Made by a program: the position numbers and the translations under genes. 38,437 nt of DNA from Novosphingobium pokkalii (GTDB taxonomy: Bacteria > Pseudomonadota > Alphaproteobacteria > Sphingomonadales > Sphingomonadaceae), in contig NZ_BMZP01000018.1 in NCBI RefSeq assembly GCF_014652855.1, positions 60,332 through 98,768 on the forward strand, in the 5' to 3' direction. Positions within the stretch are counted from its first letter, which is position 1. The number at the start of each line of letters is the position of its first letter. This document shows, piece after piece, positions 35,110-38,437 of this stretch. Below the pieces are notes generated by a model. It saw nothing but the letters and a program-made list of their open reading frames with translations, had not been told where the DNA came from and did no database searches.

Positions 35110-35418
35110 GGCTCTGGTTCGCTGGTCCTGCCTGGGTCCGCCCGTCCGGGTTGCCGGTGGGCTTGCTGGGTTTGCGGCCTGCCATGGGCTCTGGCGCGGC
35201 GGTGGGCAAGGATTTTTCGCCTGTCGGCACCACGGGCCGGGCCGGGTTGACGCTCTGGCTTGACCCAAGGGGCAATCCTTTCCGGCAGCCTTGGTGAAGG
35301 TCGCAACTTGTGGGCTGGGACAAGGCCGCGTATAGCCGGATGCAATCGAGGGAATTACAATCAGTGCACGCGGACCTCGAAACCGGCGTGTACGCGGGGA
35401 AGAGCGGAACAAGCGACG
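35110..35418. other. Divergent promoter region between pyrE and ctaC
   Basis: 309 bases without a gene that must hold promoters for the pyrE run (minus) and the ctaC-ctaD unit (plus). A plus-strand candidate is listed separately. I see no clear minus-strand consensus and no hairpin of note. Confidence 0.6.
35308..35336 (+). promoter_or_regulatory. Candidate sigma-70 promoter for ctaC-ctaD
   Basis: TTGTGG at 35308-35313 and TATAGC at 35331-35336 are separated by exactly 17 bases, about 80 bases upstream of the ctaC start. It is the best match I find in this gap by eye; no score was computed. Confidence 0.4.
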
Positions 35419-36315
35419 ATGAGTCCAATCGAATTCGTCCGCCATGCGGGCACAGCGTTTCGGACCGCCGGTCATGTCGTGGCAGGCATTACAGCAACCA
35501 CTGCGGCAGCGGTGCCTTCACTGGCACTGGCAGCGGCGACTTACGTTCCGGCCAAGCCGGTCGACGGCAAGGGGCAACCCGTTCCGGGCGGCTGGACTTT
35601 CCAGGACCAGTATTCGCCGATCGGCCAGGAAGCGCTGAAAATGCACGATTACCTGCTGATGCCGGTAATCACGGCGATCGTCCTGCTGGTCCTGTTCCTG
35701 CTCATCGCGGTGATGGCCAAGTTCAACCGTCGCAAGAATCCGGTCGCGTCCAAGACCAGCCACAACACCGTGATCGAAGTCGTCTGGACGCTGGTTCCGG
35801 TGCTGATCCTGGTGGTGATCGCGGTTCCTTCGATTCGCCTGCTGGCCCACCAGTATGAACCGGCCCCCAAGGGCGCGTTGACCGTCAAGGTCACCGGCTA
35901 CCAGTGGTATTGGGGCTATACCTATCCCGATAATGGCGGGTTCGAGGTGATTTCCAACATGCTGCCGCCCGCAGAGGCGATCAAGCGCGGTGAACAGCCG
36001 CAACTGGCCGCCGACAACCGCATGGTGGTGCCGGCCGGCGTTCCGATTCGCCTCCAGACCACTGGTTCCGACGTGATCCACTCGTTTTCCGTCCCCTCGC
36101 TCTGGTTCAAGCTGGATGCCGTGCCGGGCCGGATCAACGAAAAGGTCATGATGATCAACAAGCCCGGGGTCTACTACGGCCAGTGCTCGGAACTGTGCGG
36201 CGCCCGCCACGGCTACATGCCGATCGTGGTCGAAGCGGTGACCAAGCCGCAGTTCGACGCCTGGATCAAGAGCCAGGGTGGCACGGTGGGCGGCGCTGCC
36301 GCTCCGGCCGCCTGA
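35419..36315 (+). CDS. ctaC: Cytochrome c oxidase subunit II
   Basis: 298 residues from ATG 35419; no SD-like sequence is strong but the N-terminus fits (signal-like hydrophobic segment about 16-40). After two TMs ('MPVITAIVLLVLFLLIAVMA' and 'VIEVVWTLVPVLILVVIAVP'), the CuA domain shows 'GYQWYWGYTYPD', 'DVIHSFSVPSLWFKLD' and the copper-binding 'YGQCSELCGARHGYMP' (Cys, Glu, Cys, His, Met). It accepts electrons from cytochrome c for the aa3-type oxidase. It is followed by ctaD after 28 bp. Confidence 0.97.
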   Translation: MSPIEFVRHAGTAFRTAGHVVAGITATTAAAVPSLALAAATYVPAKPVDGKGQPVPGGWTFQDQYSPIGQEALKMHDYLLMPVITAIVLLVLFLLIAVMAKFNRRKNPVASKTSHNTVIEVVWTLVPVLILVVIAVPSIRLLAHQYEPAPKGALTVKVTGYQWYWGYTYPDNGGFEVISNMLPPAEAIKRGEQPQLAADNRMVVPAGVPIRLQTTGSDVIHSFSVPSLWFKLDAVPGRINEKVMMINKPGVYYGQCSELCGARHGYMPIVVEAVTKPQFDAWIKSQGGTVGGAAAPAA

Positions 36316-36343
36316 ACGACAATCGGAAAGAGGATCGCCCGAT

Positions 36344-38032
36344 ATGGCCACCATTCCCGCCGATCATGAAAGTTTCGATGCGCATCACGACCATGCGCAT
36401 GATCACGATCACAAGCCCAGCTTCTTCGCGCGCTGGTTCATGTCCACCAACCACAAGGACATCGGCACGCTCTACCTGATCTTCGCGATCTTCGCCGGCG
36501 TCGTCGGTGGCGCGATTTCGGGCATTATGCGCGCCGAACTGGCGCATCCCGGTATCCAGTACCTCGGCTTCTGGACCCGCTTTGTTGGCGGGGACGGTGC
36601 CGATCTCAACCAGACGCTGCACATGTGGAACGTGCTGATCACGGCCCACGGCCTGATCATGGTGTTCTTCATGGTCATGCCTGCGATCATCGGCGGTTTT
36701 GGCAACTGGTTCGTGCCGATCATGATCGGTGCGCCCGACATGGCCTTCCCGCGGATGAACAACATCTCGTTCTGGCTGACTTTCGCGGGCTTTTGCTCGC
36801 TGATGATCTCGCCGTTCATGCCCGGCGGCACCGGGCATGGCGCCGGCACCGGGTGGACGGTCTATGCGCCGCTCTCCACGTCGGGCTCGGTCGGGCCGGC
36901 GGTGGACTTCGCGATCTTCTCGCTGCACCTTTCCGGGGCCGGGTCGATCCTGGGCGCGGTCAACTTCATCACCACCATCTTCAACATGCGCGCGCCGGGC
37001 ATGACCCTGCACAAGATGCCGCTGTTCGTGTGGTCGGTGCTGGTCACCGCGTTCCTGCTGTTGCTGGCGCTGCCGGTCTTGGCTGCGGCCATCACCATGC
37101 TGATCACCGATCGCAACTTCGGCACGACGTTCTTCGATCCGGCCGGCGGTGGCGATCCCATTCTCTACCAGCATCTGTTCTGGTTCTTCGGCCACCCCGA
37201 AGTCTACATCATGATCTTGCCGGGCTTCGGCATCGTCAGCCAGATCATCTCCACCTTCTCGCGCAAGCCGGTGTTCGGCTATCTCGGCATGGCCTATGCC
37301 ATGGTCGCCATCGGCCTGGTCGGCTTCATCGTGTGGGCGCACCACATGTACACCACCGGCCTCGACGTGAACACGAAGATGTATTTCACGGCGGCCACGA
37401 TGGTCATCGCCGTGCCCACCGGGATCAAGATCTTCTCGTGGATCGCCACGATGTGGGGGGGCTCGATCGAGTTCAAGTCGCCCATGGTCTGGGCGATCGG
37501 CTTCATCTTCCTGTTCACCGTGGGTGGTGTGACCGGCGTGGTCCTGGCCAACGGCGGCATCGATGACAACCTGCAAGACACCTACTACGTCGTCGCCCAC
37601 TTCCACTACGTGCTGTCGCTCGGGGCGGTGACCTCGCTCTTCGCCGGGTTCTTCTACTGGTTCCCCAAGATGAGCGGCCGGATGCACTCCGAGTTCCTCA
37701 GCCATCTCCAGTTCTGGGTGTTCTTCGTCGGGGTGAACCTGATCTTCTTCCCGATGCACTTCCTGGGCGTTCAGGGCATGCCGCGCCGCTATCCCGACTA
37801 TGCCCCGGCGTTTGAGCTGTGGAACCACGTCGCCACGATCGGCTACATGATCATGGCCGTGTCGCTGGTCATCTTCTTCGTGAACATCGTCTACGCCTTT
37901 GTCGCTGGGAAAAAGGCTGCGCCCAACTATTGGGGCGAAGGCGCCACCACGCTGGAATGGACTCTGTCCAGCCCGCCGCCGTTCCACCAGTTCGAAACGC
38001 TGCCGGTGATCGAGGATACCCCGCACCACTAA
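36344..38032 (+). CDS. ctaD: Cytochrome c oxidase subunit I
   Basis: 562 residues from ATG 36344, preceded by AAGAGGA. A His-rich N-terminus (residues 6-25) precedes the TM core. 'STNHKDIGTLYLIFAIFAG', 'HAHG...'-type 'ITAHGLIMVFFMVMPAIIGG', the heme-copper 'HLFWFFGHPEVYIMILPGFG' (CuB His and the Tyr cross-linked to it), 'VWAHHMYTTGLDVNTKMYF' and 'YYVVAHFHYVLSLG' (heme ligands) are present. It is the catalytic subunit that reduces oxygen and pumps protons in the inner membrane. Assembly factor genes usually follow but here a terminator comes next. Confidence 0.98.
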   Translation: MATIPADHESFDAHHDHAHDHDHKPSFFARWFMSTNHKDIGTLYLIFAIFAGVVGGAISGIMRAELAHPGIQYLGFWTRFVGGDGADLNQTLHMWNVLITAHGLIMVFFMVMPAIIGGFGNWFVPIMIGAPDMAFPRMNNISFWLTFAGFCSLMISPFMPGGTGHGAGTGWTVYAPLSTSGSVGPAVDFAIFSLHLSGAGSILGAVNFITTIFNMRAPGMTLHKMPLFVWSVLVTAFLLLLALPVLAAAITMLITDRNFGTTFFDPAGGGDPILYQHLFWFFGHPEVYIMILPGFGIVSQIISTFSRKPVFGYLGMAYAMVAIGLVGFIVWAHHMYTTGLDVNTKMYFTAATMVIAVPTGIKIFSWIATMWGGSIEFKSPMVWAIGFIFLFTVGGVTGVVLANGGIDDNLQDTYYVVAHFHYVLSLGAVTSLFAGFFYWFPKMSGRMHSEFLSHLQFWVFFVGVNLIFFPMHFLGVQGMPRRYPDYAPAFELWNHVATIGYMIMAVSLVIFFVNIVYAFVAGKKAAPNYWGEGATTLEWTLSSPPPFHQFETLPVIEDTPHH

Positions 38033-38050
38033 GCCGCGATTCGAGCGCGA

Positions 38051-38090
38051 ACCAAAAAGCCCCGCAGTGCAAACTGCGGGGCTTTTTGGT
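38051..38090. terminator. Rho-independent, bidirectional-looking terminator after ctaD
   Basis: ACCAAAAAGCCCCGCAGT (38051-38068) and ACTGCGGGGCTTTTTGGT (38073-38090) form a perfect 18-bp stem with loop GCAA. The T-tract sits within the stem on both strands, so it could stop transcription from either side. It begins 18 bp after the ctaD stop. Confidence 0.9.
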
Positions 38091-38097
38091 GACCAAT

Positions 38098-38123
38098 GCC
38101 CCCTCCCGCATGCGGGAGGGGGC
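38098..38123. repeat. 26-bp perfect GC-rich palindrome
   Basis: GCCCCCTCCCGCA (38098-38110) is followed directly by its reverse complement TGCGGGAGGGGGC (38111-38123), then a G-rich tail. Elements of this look are common dispersed repeats in sphingomonad and other proteobacterial genomes. It sits just after the terminator. Confidence 0.7.
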
Positions 38124-38262
38124 GGGGGAGGGGGTGTTTTCGGTGTGATTCTGCGTGCGTGATTCGGGGCTTTTGGGTGCGGATGACAGAAAAGTTTCGG
38201 TCCAAAACCCAAGCGGCGCGGGGGTTTTGGCGGTGATTTGGTTGGTTGTGGAAAAATGGTCG
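38124..38262. other. Intergenic sequence between palindrome and promoter
   Basis: No gene can be supported. G-rich, with a run of 'ccaaaaccc' and 'gggttttgg' that could form a short hairpin (about 38200-38230). It may hold upstream elements of the promoter at 38263. Confidence 0.4.
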
Positions 38263-38291
38263 TTGACGCCTGAGCGGCCTCTCCATATATG
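38263..38291 (+). promoter_or_regulatory. Strong sigma-70-type promoter, possibly of a stable-RNA operon
   Basis: TTGACG (38263-38268) and TATATG (38286-38291) are separated by exactly 17 bases, near consensus on both hexamers. A GC-rich stretch ('GCCGCTTCACCGACGCGG') follows the -10 box, as in discriminator regions of rRNA promoters. The remaining 146 bases of the window have no open frame with a ribosome binding site and look like a structured leader. The rRNA assignment is inference; the transcribed gene lies beyond the edge. Confidence 0.6.
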
Positions 38292-38437
38292 CCGCTTCAC
38301 CGACGCGGTGAGGCCGGTTTTTCCGGTTGCTTGGTTGTCTCCGAGTGGTTGCGTTGGTCGCCAGACAGGTCGGACGGCTTGGGGTTTCCGGTGAGAACCG
38401 GGGATGGAAGGTTGTCCGGGTTTTGCTGTCTGGATTG

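Noticed and set aside
36266..38212. A 648-codon open frame antisense to ctaD
   Set aside because: Its translation is His/Arg/Asp-rich and without domains, a shadow of the high-GC ctaD gene, which has all oxidase motifs.
1..38437. CRISPR array or complete tRNA/rRNA genes
   Set aside because: No regularly spaced direct repeats and no complete cloverleaf or rRNA sequence were found by eye.

Overview
The window comes from a high-GC alphaproteobacterium, most likely a sphingomonad (Novosphingobium/Sphingobium type). This rests on the gene content and order of the right half (ctaC-ctaD, and pyrE-pdxJ-acpS-lepB), frequent GTG/TTG starts, a siroheme synthase with a shortened methyltransferase part, and the C-terminus of a Ti-type TraA relaxase at the left edge. 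No database search was possible, so the assignment is from family recognition only.

The left 20.6 kb is an accessory island. It opens with the tail of a conjugative relaxase (1-315) and a shortened DUF6118-type gene (469-879), pointing to an integrated plasmid or ICE. A dense series of defence-like cassettes follows. (i) Two very large P-loop NTPases on the minus strand, one with an N-terminal HNH nuclease and one with a C-terminal PD-(D/E)XK-like nuclease (987-8298). (ii) A plus-strand cassette of a DUF3800 protein followed by four translationally coupled genes: radical SAM enzyme, DEDDh exonuclease, P-loop kinase-like protein and aldo/keto reductase (8700-13163). (iii) An IS66 remnant. (iv) A membrane protein of unknown function and a DUF3644 protein (13742-15810). 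(v) A broken gene and a convergent caspase-like peptidase (15842-17625). (vi) A pentapeptide-repeat ion channel coupled to a nucleotidyltransferase (18220-19940). The island ends in AT-richer, gene-poor DNA holding a perfect 18-bp inverted repeat pair and a 20-bp segment resembling a tRNA 3' end, a possible attachment site.

From about 20.7 kb the sequence is ordinary chromosome with higher GC. A DUF2946-TonB receptor-PepSY cluster (iron or metal uptake) is followed by a minus-strand TlpA-like thioredoxin lipoprotein. Then comes the plus-strand group argH - LptM-like lipoprotein - lysA - siroheme synthase. It converges on a minus-strand run of nine genes transcribed from 35109 to 28746: pyrE, pdxJ, acpS, lepB, AI-2E-type permease, DUF3089 hydrolase, ruvX and two hotdog thioesterases.

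The right end carries ctaC and ctaD (cytochrome oxidase subunits II and I), a perfect 18-bp stem terminator and a GC-rich palindrome. A near-consensus sigma-70 promoter at the edge probably drives a stable-RNA operon lying outside the window. The most promising undescribed systems are the radical SAM/exonuclease/kinase/AKR operon and the nucleotidyltransferase-channel pair.
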